64,000 nucleotides of DNA, taken from NCBI GenBank assembly GCA_966211815.1, contig CBIHOD010000001.1, positions 174,766 through 238,765 on the forward strand, written 5' to 3'. Made by a program: the position numbers and the translations under genes. The stretch is from JANPCX01 sp966211815 (GTDB lineage: Bacteria > Pseudomonadota > Gammaproteobacteria > Burkholderiales > Burkholderiaceae_C). Each line of letters starts with the position of its first letter. Position 1 is the first letter of the stretch. Below are positions 15,879 through 25,947 of this stretch, piece by piece. Below the pieces are notes generated by a model, which saw only the letters and a list, made by a program, of their open reading frames with translations, ran no database searches and was not told where the DNA came from.

Positions 15879-17078
15879 TCACACCAGGGCCACCATGCGT
15901 TCCAGGTTGACGCGCACCTTCACCTCGTGCGGCGGCACGCTGCCGGTCACGTTGTGCGGCGGCAGCCGGGTGTCGCGCACCGCGGGCGCGCCCAGGGCCA
16001 GGCCTTCGCGGCCGACGATGCTCACCACCTTGGGTTCGTTGGCGCGCCGGCCGCGTCGCAGCACCAGGGCGATTTCGCCGCTGCCCAAGCGCACGTAGGT
16101 GCCGGGCGGGTACAGGCCGGTGGCCTTGATGATGGCGGCGCCGGCCTCGTCGGCCTGCTCGTTCTCGTCCAGGTAGGCGGCCTGGGCCGCGGCGGTGGCC
16201 GACAAGGCCTTGCGCCCTTCCCGGGGGCTCAGCCGCGCGGTGAAGATGTCGGCGCGCTGCAGCAGCCGGGCGAGCTGGGTGCCCGGGCCCATGCTCGCCA
16301 GAGGCCCCGAGGGGGTGTCGTGGTGCAGGGCCACGGCTTCGAGCCAGAGCTTGTCGGTCACGCCGGCTTCGCCGAGCATCGCGGCGCCCCGGGACGCGTG
16401 GGTGTCGATCTGCTCGCGCTGCTTGGGATTGGGCGCGCCGCGCTGGGTGGTGAGCTGGTCCTGCAGCGCCGTCATGGCCAGGTTCATCGTGATGGCGGCG
16501 TAGCGCAGCGAGGCGCGGCAGCTTTCCGGCCAGTGCGGGATGTGCCGGGCGGCCAGCTCGCAGACCAGCGCCACCAGCAGCGAATGCTTGGCGCTGTAGT
16601 CGCGCGGGTCGGTGATGGCGTGCTGTACCAGGATCAGTAGCGAAGCGTCGGCGTGGCGCTCGATCTGGTCGAGCACCTCTTGCTGCAGCTGGGCCAGCCG
16701 CGGCAGGAAGTCGGCGCGCGGCGTGTCGCGCAGCAGGGCGCTGGCCCGCAGCACCAGGTCGGGCCACATCGCCACCGGGTCGGTCGGCCGCTCGGGCGCG
16801 CTGTAGAGCACGTTGCCGTCGGGCGTGGCGTTGGCGATGCGGCCGATCAGCACGTTGTTGCGCACCAGGTTGTCCAGCTTGCCGGCCAGCGCGCGGGTGA
16901 AGGGCTCGGATTCCGCCTCGTCGACGTAGACGCCGCGGGAAATCAATTGCTGCCGGACCGCTTCGGACTCGACCACCGAGCCGCGCGCCAGCAGCAGGCG
17001 GCCCGCCTCGTCGCGCAGGGAGACCGGGATCGGCACTCCGACGCGGATGGCATTGGCGGGCAGGGCGATGACGTTCAT
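15879..17078 (-). CDS. Degenerate HD-GYP-like protein (probable c-di-GMP effector or inactive phosphodiesterase)
   Basis: A 399-residue cytosolic protein. The N-terminal part (1-100) resembles the DUF3391-like leader of HD-GYP proteins (VGVPIPVSLRDEAGRLLLARG). The middle (about 130-300) follows the HD-GYP fold: KHSLLVALVCELA with His165, THASRGAAMLGEAG with His227, VALHHDTPSGP with His252-253, ADIFTAR with Asp277. The key HD pair, expected in a LLHDIGK context, is replaced by Met198-Asn199 (AAITMNLAM), and the GYP motif is altered to TPSGP. Catalysis of c-di-GMP is therefore doubtful. A C-terminal domain (300-399) reads LYPPGTYVRLGSGEIALVL, as in many HD-GYP proteins. It is divergent from metH across the riboswitch region. 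Confidence 0.8.
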   Translation of the reverse strand: MNVIALPANAIRVGVPIPVSLRDEAGRLLLARGSVVESEAVRQQLISRGVYVDEAESEPFTRALAGKLDNLVRNNVLIGRIANATPDGNVLYSAPERPTDPVAMWPDLVLRASALLRDTPRADFLPRLAQLQQEVLDQIERHADASLLILVQHAITDPRDYSAKHSLLVALVCELAARHIPHWPESCRASLRYAAITMNLAMTALQDQLTTQRGAPNPKQREQIDTHASRGAAMLGEAGVTDKLWLEAVALHHDTPSGPLASMGPGTQLARLLQRADIFTARLSPREGRKALSATAAAQAAYLDENEQADEAGAAIIKATGLYPPGTYVRLGSGEIALVLRRGRRANEPKVVSIVGREGLALGAPAVRDTRLPPHNVTGSVPPHEVKVRVNLERMVALV

Positions 17079-17244
17079 GGTCGGTGGGTCAAGGCGCGGT
17101 CAGTGGGTGCATACCGCGCCGGATTCCATTTGTAAGCGGCGGCCGCGCCCCGGTTCTCCGGGCATTCCAGATTGTCCGGCCAAATCGAGAATAGTTCACG
17201 TCGGGGGCGATGCGCCGTTGCGGGACAGCCTCGCCCCGGCGCCC

Positions 17245-17250
17245 TACAAT
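17245..17250 (+). promoter_or_regulatory. Probable -10 box (TACAAT) of metH
   Basis: TACAAT ends 11 bases before the first conserved base of the riboswitch, which would put the transcript start at or just before it. No good -35 at 17-base spacing is visible. Confidence 0.5.
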
Positions 17251-17261
17251 CCGGCCCCATT

Positions 17262-17358
17262 CGAGGAGCGTTGCGACCCTGGGCCCCGCATGGGCCCTCG
17301 GCCAGGCTCGAATGCCGCCGCGGCGACAGCCGCCGCGGGCCAGAAACCGCGCTCACCC
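17262..17358 (+). promoter_or_regulatory. S-adenosylhomocysteine (SAH) riboswitch
   Basis: The leader of metH carries the ordered conserved blocks of the SAH riboswitch: CGAGGAGCGTTGCGACC (17262-17278), CAGGCTCGAA (17303-17312) and AACCGCGCTCACCC (near 17345-17358). Outer helix GAGCG (17266-17270) pairs with CGCTC (17350-17354), and CGAG (17262-17265) can pair with CTCG (17307-17310). A GC-rich hairpin lies between. SAH riboswitches turn on SAH recycling genes, including metH, in beta- and gammaproteobacteria. The gene starts about 90 bases downstream. Confidence 0.85.
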
Positions 17359-17448
17359 GACCGCTTCCCTGTTGCATGGCGCGGGCCGCGGTGACGCCGG
17401 CCGCGCCGAAGGGTGGGCGGACGGACCGTCCAACACGAGCCTCGACCC

Positions 17449-20241
<2,793 letters not shown>

Positions 20242-20247
20242 GGCGGC

Positions 20248-20877
20248 ATGGGCGCGGCGAAGGGCCTGCGTACGCACCGCCCGCGGCGGGCCGCCTGGGC
20301 GGCGCTGGCCTGGGCCCTGGCGTGGCCGCCCGTCGCGGTCCAGGCGGCCGGGCCGGCGCGGCAGGGCGGCGACAAGGCGGTGGCGCTCGCGCCGCCCTCC
20401 GTGGCCGCCGCCCCCGGCGCGCCCGCCGAGGAATGGCAACCCAGCGACACCGAGAAGACCCAGGTCAGCCTGCTGACCCAGCAATACTTCCGCCACAGGG
20501 ACCGCGGCGAATACGCCGCCGCCTACGCGATGATGTCGCCGGACATGCAGCAGGCCGTCAGCCTGGAGCGCTGGAGCATCCGGCAGGCGCAGTTCAGCGC
20601 GCGCGCCGGCGAGGCGAAGGAGCGCGGCGTCCGCAAAGTCACCTGGTTCAAGGATCCGCCGTCTTCCCCCACGCGCGGCGGCGTGCTGGCCACCGTCGAA
20701 TACGGTGGCACGTTCCAGAACATCGACATCCATTGCGGCCACCTGATCTGGCACAGGGCGCGGCCCGATGGGGCCTTCAAGCTGCTGGGGGAAGAAGAGA
20801 ACTCGATCGACAAGGCCACGCAGGCCTTGATGAGCGCCGCGCAACTGGCCGCCGCCCGCAAGTCGATCCGCTGTTGA
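20248..20877 (+). CDS. Exported DUF4019 family protein
   Basis: A 209-residue protein with a basic, hydrophobic N-terminus (AAWAALAWALAWPPVAVQAAG) that looks like a signal peptide, a low-complexity Ala/Pro stretch and a C-terminal domain of about 115 residues of the DUF4019 type (YFRHRDRGEYAAAYAMMSP, then VEYGGTFQNIDIHCGHLIW). It contains two Cys near the end. It starts 6 bases after metH with GAGG before the ATG, so the two are translated from one message, but no functional link is known. The function of DUF4019 is not known. Confidence 0.8.
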   Translation: MGAAKGLRTHRPRRAAWAALAWALAWPPVAVQAAGPARQGGDKAVALAPPSVAAAPGAPAEEWQPSDTEKTQVSLLTQQYFRHRDRGEYAAAYAMMSPDMQQAVSLERWSIRQAQFSARAGEAKERGVRKVTWFKDPPSSPTRGGVLATVEYGGTFQNIDIHCGHLIWHRARPDGAFKLLGEEENSIDKATQALMSAAQLAAARKSIRC

Positions 20878-20900
20878 AAGGCGCCCGGCACGGGTCGCCT

Positions 20901-20959
20901 TGTAGGAGCGGCTTCAGCCGCGATTTCCCTGCACCGCATCGCGGCTGAAGCCGCTCCCA
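20901..20959. repeat. REP-type palindromic repeat pair
   Basis: TGTAGGAGCGGCTTCAGCCG (20901-20920) and the inverted arm TCGCGGCTGAAGCCGCTCC (20940-20958) face each other across a 17-base spacer. Each arm also folds on itself (GCGGC-TTCA-GCCGC), giving the two-REP arrangement known as a BIME. It sits between two convergent genes, the usual place for REP elements. The same sequence begins again at 63954. Very similar REPs are common in Pseudomonas and Xanthomonadaceae. Confidence 0.85.
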
Positions 20960-20978
20960 GGTCCTTCCTTGCCCGGCT

Positions 20979-21614
20979 TCAACCGGAGGCCGGCAACAGC
21001 GCCTCGGCCTGCGCCCGCAGCTGCGCCGCCGGCACGTAGCCGCGGCACACCCAATGCAGCCCGCCGTCCTTCTCGGCCACCACCGCGGGGAAGCCGGTGA
21101 TGCCCCAGTCCCGGGATTGCTCGAAATCCTGTGCCGTGGCCTGGCGCATGGCTTCCGAGGCGAAGCCCTTGGCGAAGCCTGCGCGCGGCAGGCCCAGCTG
21201 CTCGGCGATGTCGGCCAGCACTTCGGGCCGGGTCACGTCCCGGGCTTCGGCGTAGAAGGCGGCCTGCACCGCCTTGAAATAGCGCCAGGTGTGCTGGGGC
21301 CAGAGCGACCGCACCGTGACGGTGGCGCGGCTGGCGGGCTCGGTGTCGTAAACGAAGCCGGGCGCGTGCAAGGCAGTGTCCGGCGCGGCGGCGAAGGGCA
21401 GGCCGGTGGCGTCGGCCACGTGCCGCCAATGGCCGAGGATCTCCTCGACGCGGGCCGAGCTGATCGGCTCCGTGGTGTAGGGCCGCAGCCCGCCCATCAC
21501 CAGCGCCAGGTTCAAAGGGCGCAGCGCGCCGGGCTCGGCCAGCAGTTCAGACATGCTGCCGCCGAAGCCGTAGCACCAGGAACACATCGGGTCGGCGACA
21601 TAGAGGAGGTTCAT
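20979..21614 (-). CDS. DsbA family oxidoreductase (FrnE-like)
   Basis: A 211-residue thioredoxin-fold protein with an active-site CSWC (Cys11-Cys14) directly after the first strand (MNLLYVADPMCSWCYGFGG), a helical insertion, and the cis-Pro loop near WGITGFPAVVAE. There is no signal peptide, so it works in the cytosol, as FrnE-like DsbA relatives do. The start at 21614 puts the CxxC at the usual distance from the N-terminus; an upstream extension of 12 residues is less likely. The REP pair lies just past its stop. A recurring near-palindrome lies 68 bases before its start. Confidence 0.88.
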   Translation of the reverse strand: MNLLYVADPMCSWCYGFGGSMSELLAEPGALRPLNLALVMGGLRPYTTEPISSARVEEILGHWRHVADATGLPFAAAPDTALHAPGFVYDTEPASRATVTVRSLWPQHTWRYFKAVQAAFYAEARDVTRPEVLADIAEQLGLPRAGFAKGFASEAMRQATAQDFEQSRDWGITGFPAVVAEKDGGLHWVCRGYVPAAQLRAQAEALLPASG

Positions 21615-21681
21615 GGCGGCTTGGACGCAAGGTGTTGGGGAAGCCGCCACCTTACCCGGCTTTGCCGCCGGACGCGGCGCC

Positions 21682-21696
21682 GGTCCACTGAACCAG
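21682..21696. promoter_or_regulatory. Near-palindrome GGTCCACTGAACCAG, copy 2 (upstream of DsbA-like gene)
   Basis: Identical to the 15 bases at 15853-15867. It lies 68 bases before the start of the DsbA-like gene. Both copies thus precede thiol-metabolism genes. Function is inferred from recurrence only. Confidence 0.4.
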
Positions 21697-21749
21697 AAGG
21701 ATGGAACCTGCCGTGAACACCGGATGGGCTGTCTCTCGGGTCCAGCGCA

Positions 21750-22456
21750 CTATCGGCCGGGGGCCAGGCCCGGGTATTCCAGCTTCGGATACCAGTCGGC
21801 GCCGCGACCGGCGGGCGTGAGGTCCAGGATGCTCCACAGCGGCATGGCGTTGGCGACGCCGCGCGGGTCCTGGCCCGGATCGGCGCTTTCCGGCCCTATC
21901 TCCTCGGCCCAGAAATGGCGCATTTCTCCGCCAGCCGACCGGGTGAAGACGTTGAGGGCGGCATTGTCGCCGCTGTCCTCGTCCTCGCCGGCGTAGTCGC
22001 GGTTGAAGTCGTTCCCGGCGGACGAGTACAGCCGCAGGCGGCGCCAGCCGCGTTCTTCCTTGAACGCGGCCAGGCGCTCGAAGGGCGAGCGGGCGATGAC
22101 GGCGAAGGCGACGCGCTGCAGGATGTCGGGCATCTCGCCGTCCAGCGCGCCGAGCAGCGGGGGCGTCCGCGCCGGGGGCCGTACATCCAGTTGTAGGTGA
22201 CGAGGGGGTCCTTGTCGCCGAACATTTGCGACAGCGTCGCCGGCCCGTCTTCACCGTGGAACCGGTAGTCCTGGGGCACCGGGCCGCCGGGCGGCAGCGC
22301 GCGGCGCTGGGCGGCGACTTTTTCCGTGAAGCGGCGCAGTTCGATCTCCTGCGCCAGCAGCTCGGTGCGGGCGCGCCGGTATTCGGCGGACTCCCCAGGG
22401 AATCGGACGGTGTTGGCCCGGGCCAGGTCAGCAGCGGGTTTGAGGGAGGATGACAT
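21750..22456 (-). pseudogene. DUF899 thioredoxin-like protein, frameshifted
   Basis: Two frames together make one DUF899 protein. The first (from 22456: MSSSLKPAADLARANTVRFP, ELRRFTEKVAAQRRALPPGG, FGDKDPLVTYNWMYGP) runs well to about 22175. The second (about 22165 to 21750: LLGALDGEMPDILQRVAFAV, GWRRLRLYSSAGNDFNRDY, WSILDLTPAGRGADWYPKL) continues the alignment in another frame. At the junction, the family normally has a CPMC motif after the GP-x-R-x-R-P stretch; here it is missing, so a short deletion of that part together with the frame change broke the gene. A sequencing error is possible but would not easily explain the missing motif. It follows the VOC gene by 18 bases. Confidence 0.75.
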
Positions 22457-22474
22457 GGCGTGCTCCCTCCCGGC

Positions 22475-22852
22475 TCAAAGTTCCTGCACGATCGCCAGGA
22501 TGTTGCCTTCGGTGTCCTTGAACCAGGCCACTTTGGCGCCACCGGCGAGCAGGGCGCCGCTCGGGGTCTTCTCGCCGGGCATGTCGTAGTCCTCGAAGAC
22601 GACGCCGCGCGCTTTCAACTCGGCGATCTCTCGGTCGATGTCCTGCACCTGCCAGAAAGCCTGGCTGGCCCGCGAGGTGCCGGCGTTCGGTGTGGGGTAG
22701 AGGAAGCAGGCGGTGCCCTGGCCGAACCCGTAGGCCACGCCGCCTGCGATTTCCTTCTTGGGCGTGAAGCCGAGTTTTTGTTCGTAGAACTGCCGGGCCC
22801 GGGCGACGTCCCTGGCCGGGAGGTAGGCGTACATCGGTGATTTCTGCAGCAT
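22475..22852 (-). CDS. VOC family (glyoxalase/bleomycin-resistance fold) protein
   Basis: A 125-residue single-domain VOC protein: opening strand MYAYLPARDVARARQFYEQKLGF, middle FLYPTPNAGTSRASQAFWQVQD, end AKVAWFKDTEGNILAIVQEL. Such proteins bind a metal through His/Glu and act on small molecules, but several of the usual His ligands are absent, so the reaction cannot be predicted. The start at 22852 has AAAGGG 9 bases upstream. It appears to form an operon with the broken DUF899 gene. Confidence 0.85.
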   Translation of the reverse strand: MLQKSPMYAYLPARDVARARQFYEQKLGFTPKKEIAGGVAYGFGQGTACFLYPTPNAGTSRASQAFWQVQDIDREIAELKARGVVFEDYDMPGEKTPSGALLAGGAKVAWFKDTEGNILAIVQEL

Positions 22853-23139
22853 GGCGGTGGCCCCTTTCTTCACGGGTTCGTCTTGGAACGACGGACGGCT
22901 CGAGGTGGAATCGACGCCAGGGCGGCAGGAAAAGGCCGGCGACGGACGCGCCCGTTCGCAGACTTCGGCGGCCACCGCGGCGACAGCCCGGTTCTGCGGC
23001 AAAGCGCGTGCCTTGGGGTTGGGGAAAACGACCGGGAATCCGGATTGACGGGCCTGCGCCGGCCAGCCGCCGCCCGGCGGTGCGCCGGGTGGGCCGCCTC
23101 CATTGCCGCGGCGCGGCCGCGGCACTGTTCAAACGGCGC

Positions 23140-23793
23140 TCACACCCGCTTGAACGTCGCCAACAGCGCCCCCGCCATCACGAACAGGCTGCCGAAGCTG
23201 CGGTTCATCAGGCGGATGTGGATCGGCGACTTCAGCAGGCGCAGCAGCCGCGCGGCCAGCACCGTGTAGCCGGCCATCACCACCAGGTCGGTGAAGCCGA
23301 GCGTGGCGGCGATCACGCCGTATTGCGGGCCGAGCGAGCGGCCCAGGTCGAGGAATTGCGGCACCACGGCCAGCAGGAAGACCGTGCCCTTGGGGTTGAC
23401 GGCGTTGATCATCCAGCCGCGCAGCACCAGGCTGCGGCGCGAGGCGCGCTCGGACGGCGCGGAGGCGGCCGCACCGCCCTCGCCCGCCTCGGCGGCCACC
23501 ATCGGAACCGCAGGCGCCCGCCATTGCTTGATGCCCAGCCACACCAGGTAGGCCACGCCGCCCCATTTCACCAGCGCGAAGCCGAAGCTGGAGGCGGCGA
23601 TCAGCGCGCCCAGGCCCAGGCCCACCACGACGATCTGCGTCCAGATGCCCAGCACCAGGCCGAAGGTCATGAAGTAGCCGTGCTTGAAGCCGTGGTTGAG
23701 GCCGGCGCTCATCGCGGCCACGGCGCCGGCCCCCGGTGACAGGCTGATGGCCCAGGAGGCGGCGAAGAAGGCGATCCAGGTGGAGAGTTCCAT
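23140..23793 (-). CDS. LysE family amino-acid exporter
   Basis: A 217-residue inner-membrane exporter of the LysE/RhtB type with the family signature near the N-terminus (SLSPGAGAVAAMSAGLNHG) and about six hydrophobic segments; a charged Ala/Glu loop lies around residues 100-120. It begins 72 bases after the MocR-type regulator gene on the same strand, which suggests that the regulator controls export of an amino acid or related amine. The substrate cannot be read from the sequence. Confidence 0.9.
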   Translation of the reverse strand: MELSTWIAFFAASWAISLSPGAGAVAAMSAGLNHGFKHGYFMTFGLVLGIWTQIVVVGLGLGALIAASSFGFALVKWGGVAYLVWLGIKQWRAPAVPMVAAEAGEGGAAASAPSERASRRSLVLRGWMINAVNPKGTVFLLAVVPQFLDLGRSLGPQYGVIAATLGFTDLVVMAGYTVLAARLLRLLKSPIHIRLMNRSFGSLFVMAGALLATFKRV

Positions 23794-23865
23794 GGCGAGT
23801 CTGCGAAGTGGGTGGGGTCGGAAGGCGGATGATGCTGCAAAGGCGGGCGAAGAAGGTTCGGTTCT

Positions 23866-25362
23866 TCAGGGCTCGCACGGCGTCCCGGCGCGCTCGGCCT
23901 CCTGCGCCACCAGCTGCCCCAGCCGGCGGATGTTGGCGTCGAGTTTCGGTGTCCAGGGCTCGCCGTGGTGCAGACGGATGAAATGGTTGTAGCGCTCGCT
24001 GCAGCTGAAGCTGGCGCCCGGCGCCAGGCCGATGTGCTCGCGGCCGGCCTGCTCGAACAGCCGGCGGGAATCCACCTGGGGTGGCAATTCGATCCACAGC
24101 ATCAACCCACCTTGGGGGCGGCTGAGCTTGCAGCCGGGCGGGAAGTATCGGGTGACGGCGTCGGAAAGCTGCCGCGCCTGCGTCTTCAGCGCGGAGCGCA
24201 GGCGGCGCAGGTGGTGGTCGTAGCCGCCGTCGCACAGGAACTCGGCCATCACTTCCTGCTGCAGCAGCGGTCCCGTCACCGCGGCCTGCAAGCGCAGCGA
24301 CTGCGCCGTCTTGAAATGCCGGCCCGGAACCATCCAGCCGACCCGGAAACCGGGCGCGACGGTCTTGGTCACGGCCGAGCACAGGATGACGTCGTCCTGC
24401 GTGTCGAAACTCTTGAGCACCGGGGGGCGCTCCTCGCCGAAGTAGGTGTCGCCGTAGATGTCGGTCTCGATCAGCGTGAAGCCGCGCTGCGCCGCCAGCG
24501 CCACGAGCTGCCTCTTGTTTTCCTTCGGCATCAGGCTGCCCAGAGGATTGTGGAAGTTGGGGATCACCACGCAAGCGCTGACGGCGCCCGGCTTCTGCGT
24601 GGCCAGGTCCAACGCCTCCACGGAAATGCCGTGGCGAGGATGGGTGGGGATCTCGAGCGACTTCATGCCCAGTCCCTTGATGACCTCCAGCAGCATGTAA
24701 TAGGTGGGCGACTCCAGCGCGATCGTCGCGCCGGCCTGCGCCACGGTGCGAAGCGCCAGGAACAGCGCGCCGGTGCCGCCGTTGGTGAGCAGGATGTCCT
24801 CGGGGCGCAGGCTCAGGCCCGCGTGCACCGACCGGCGCGCCACCTCCTGGCGCAGGGCGGTGCTGCCGATCGCGTTGGGCCGCGATGCGTACTCGGGATG
24901 CAGCCGGTTCAAGCGCGCCAGCAGGTGGCGCAGCTTCGCCTCGGGCAGCAGCGAGCGTGCCGGCGCGGGATAAAAAGGCGGCAGCGCCAGAGGGTCGTCC
25001 GAGCCGTACAGGAATTCGCGCCGCAGGTCGCTGGCCTCGACGAAGCCGGCGCTGCCCATGCGGGTGTCCAGCTCAGGCTCGGGCAAAGCGACCGGGCCGG
25101 CGGCCACGAAATAGCCCGATTTGGGACGTGCTTCGACAAGCGTCCGGTTCTCTAGCCACCGGTAGGCCAGCGTGGCCGTGGAGGCGCTGATTCCGTGCTG
25201 GTTGCACAGCTGGCGCACCGAGGGCAAGCGGTCGCCGACGCGCAGGCTGCCGGCGACGATGGCTCGTTCGAGCTCCGCGGCGACGCGGTGGTAGAGCGGG
25301 GAGGACGAGTTGTCGATGGACGCTTCCGAAGAAAACAAGCCGGGTTCGGTCACGCTGTTCAT
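23866..25362 (-). CDS. MocR-type transcriptional regulator (GntR wHTH plus aminotransferase domain)
   Basis: A 498-residue fusion regulator. Residues about 25-90 form a GntR winged helix (YHRVAAELERAIVAGSLRVG, RLPSVRQLCNQHGISASTATLAYRWLE). The rest is a class I aminotransferase-like PLP domain, with the NFHNPLGSLMP and SAVTKTVAPGFRVGWM segments; the Lys of SAVTK is the PLP lysine. These regulators sense amino compounds through PLP. The start at 25362 avoids an upstream extension with no domain character. It is cotranscribed with lysE and divergent from a DUF2917 gene. A long inverted repeat at 25421-25461 is a candidate operator. Confidence 0.9.
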   Translation of the reverse strand: MNSVTEPGLFSSEASIDNSSSPLYHRVAAELERAIVAGSLRVGDRLPSVRQLCNQHGISASTATLAYRWLENRTLVEARPKSGYFVAAGPVALPEPELDTRMGSAGFVEASDLRREFLYGSDDPLALPPFYPAPARSLLPEAKLRHLLARLNRLHPEYASRPNAIGSTALRQEVARRSVHAGLSLRPEDILLTNGGTGALFLALRTVAQAGATIALESPTYYMLLEVIKGLGMKSLEIPTHPRHGISVEALDLATQKPGAVSACVVIPNFHNPLGSLMPKENKRQLVALAAQRGFTLIETDIYGDTYFGEERPPVLKSFDTQDDVILCSAVTKTVAPGFRVGWMVPGRHFKTAQSLRLQAAVTGPLLQQEVMAEFLCDGGYDHHLRRLRSALKTQARQLSDAVTRYFPPGCKLSRPQGGLMLWIELPPQVDSRRLFEQAGREHIGLAPGASFSCSERYNHFIRLHHGEPWTPKLDANIRRLGQLVAQEAERAGTPCEP

Positions 25363-25420
25363 GGTGGCTGAATTGTCGCCACGCGGAGGACCGAGGCGAC
25401 AGACACAGACGTCGTGACTT

Positions 25421-25461
25421 GCCACCAGCACAGATCGCGGAAAGCCCATCTGTGCCGTGGC
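25421..25461. promoter_or_regulatory. Inverted repeat, candidate MocR operator
   Basis: GCCACcaGCACAGAT (25421-25435) and ATCTGTGCcGTGGC (25448-25461) are inverted arms, 13 pairs with a small asymmetry, separated by 12 bases. It lies 59 bases upstream of the MocR-type regulator start and 84 bases before the divergent DUF2917 gene. Binding by the adjacent regulator is an inference. Confidence 0.5.
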
Positions 25462-25544
25462 AGTTCGGATCGCTCTGCGGCTTTCGCCTGGATGGCGGGT
25501 TGCGCACACTGGAACCCGGTCCACTGTAGAAAGAAGAGAGAAGC

Positions 25545-25904
25545 ATGAAACACGACGATTTCGACGCCTACCGCCAACGCGGACGCCTGCGGCTGTCCGC
25601 CGGCGCGGTGCTGTCCCTGCGCCCGGTGCGCGCCATCCGGCTGCGCGTGCTGTCCGGGCGGGCCTGGGTGACCCAGGCCGGCGACTGCCGCGACCATTTC
25701 GTCCACGCCGGCGGCCTTTTGCCGCTGGCGCCGCGTTGCCAGATCGTGCTGCAGGCCGATGGCGGCGACCTGGTGTTCGCCTTGAACGCGCGCAACGCGG
25801 CGGACGGGCGTTTCTGGCAGTCGCTGCAGCGCCTGTTGCAGCATGCGGGATCCGGTGCCGCCGGCAAGCCCGGGGTCGCCGCGCAGGCCGCGACCCGGGG
25901 CTGA
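25545..25904 (+). CDS. DUF2917 family protein
   Basis: A 119-residue protein with a compact beta-rich core: LRLSAGAVLSLRPVRAIRLR, VLSGRAWVTQAGDCRDHFVH, GGLLPLAPRCQIVLQADGGD. This matches DUF2917, a small family of betaproteobacteria with a cupin-like arrangement of strands; its function is unknown. No signal peptide. An A/G-rich stretch (AGAAGAGAGAAG) just before the ATG acts as ribosome site. It is divergent from the MocR-lysE pair and converges with the MBL-fold gene. Confidence 0.8.
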   Translation: MKHDDFDAYRQRGRLRLSAGAVLSLRPVRAIRLRVLSGRAWVTQAGDCRDHFVHAGGLLPLAPRCQIVLQADGGDLVFALNARNAADGRFWQSLQRLLQHAGSGAAGKPGVAAQAATRG

Positions 25905-25947
25905 GGGCGGTCCAGTTTCCGGGGCCGGCCAGGCGCCGGCCCGCGCT

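Noticed and set aside
17079..17448. Cobalamin riboswitch before metH
   Set aside because: No B12-box pattern was found; the conserved blocks fit the SAH riboswitch instead.
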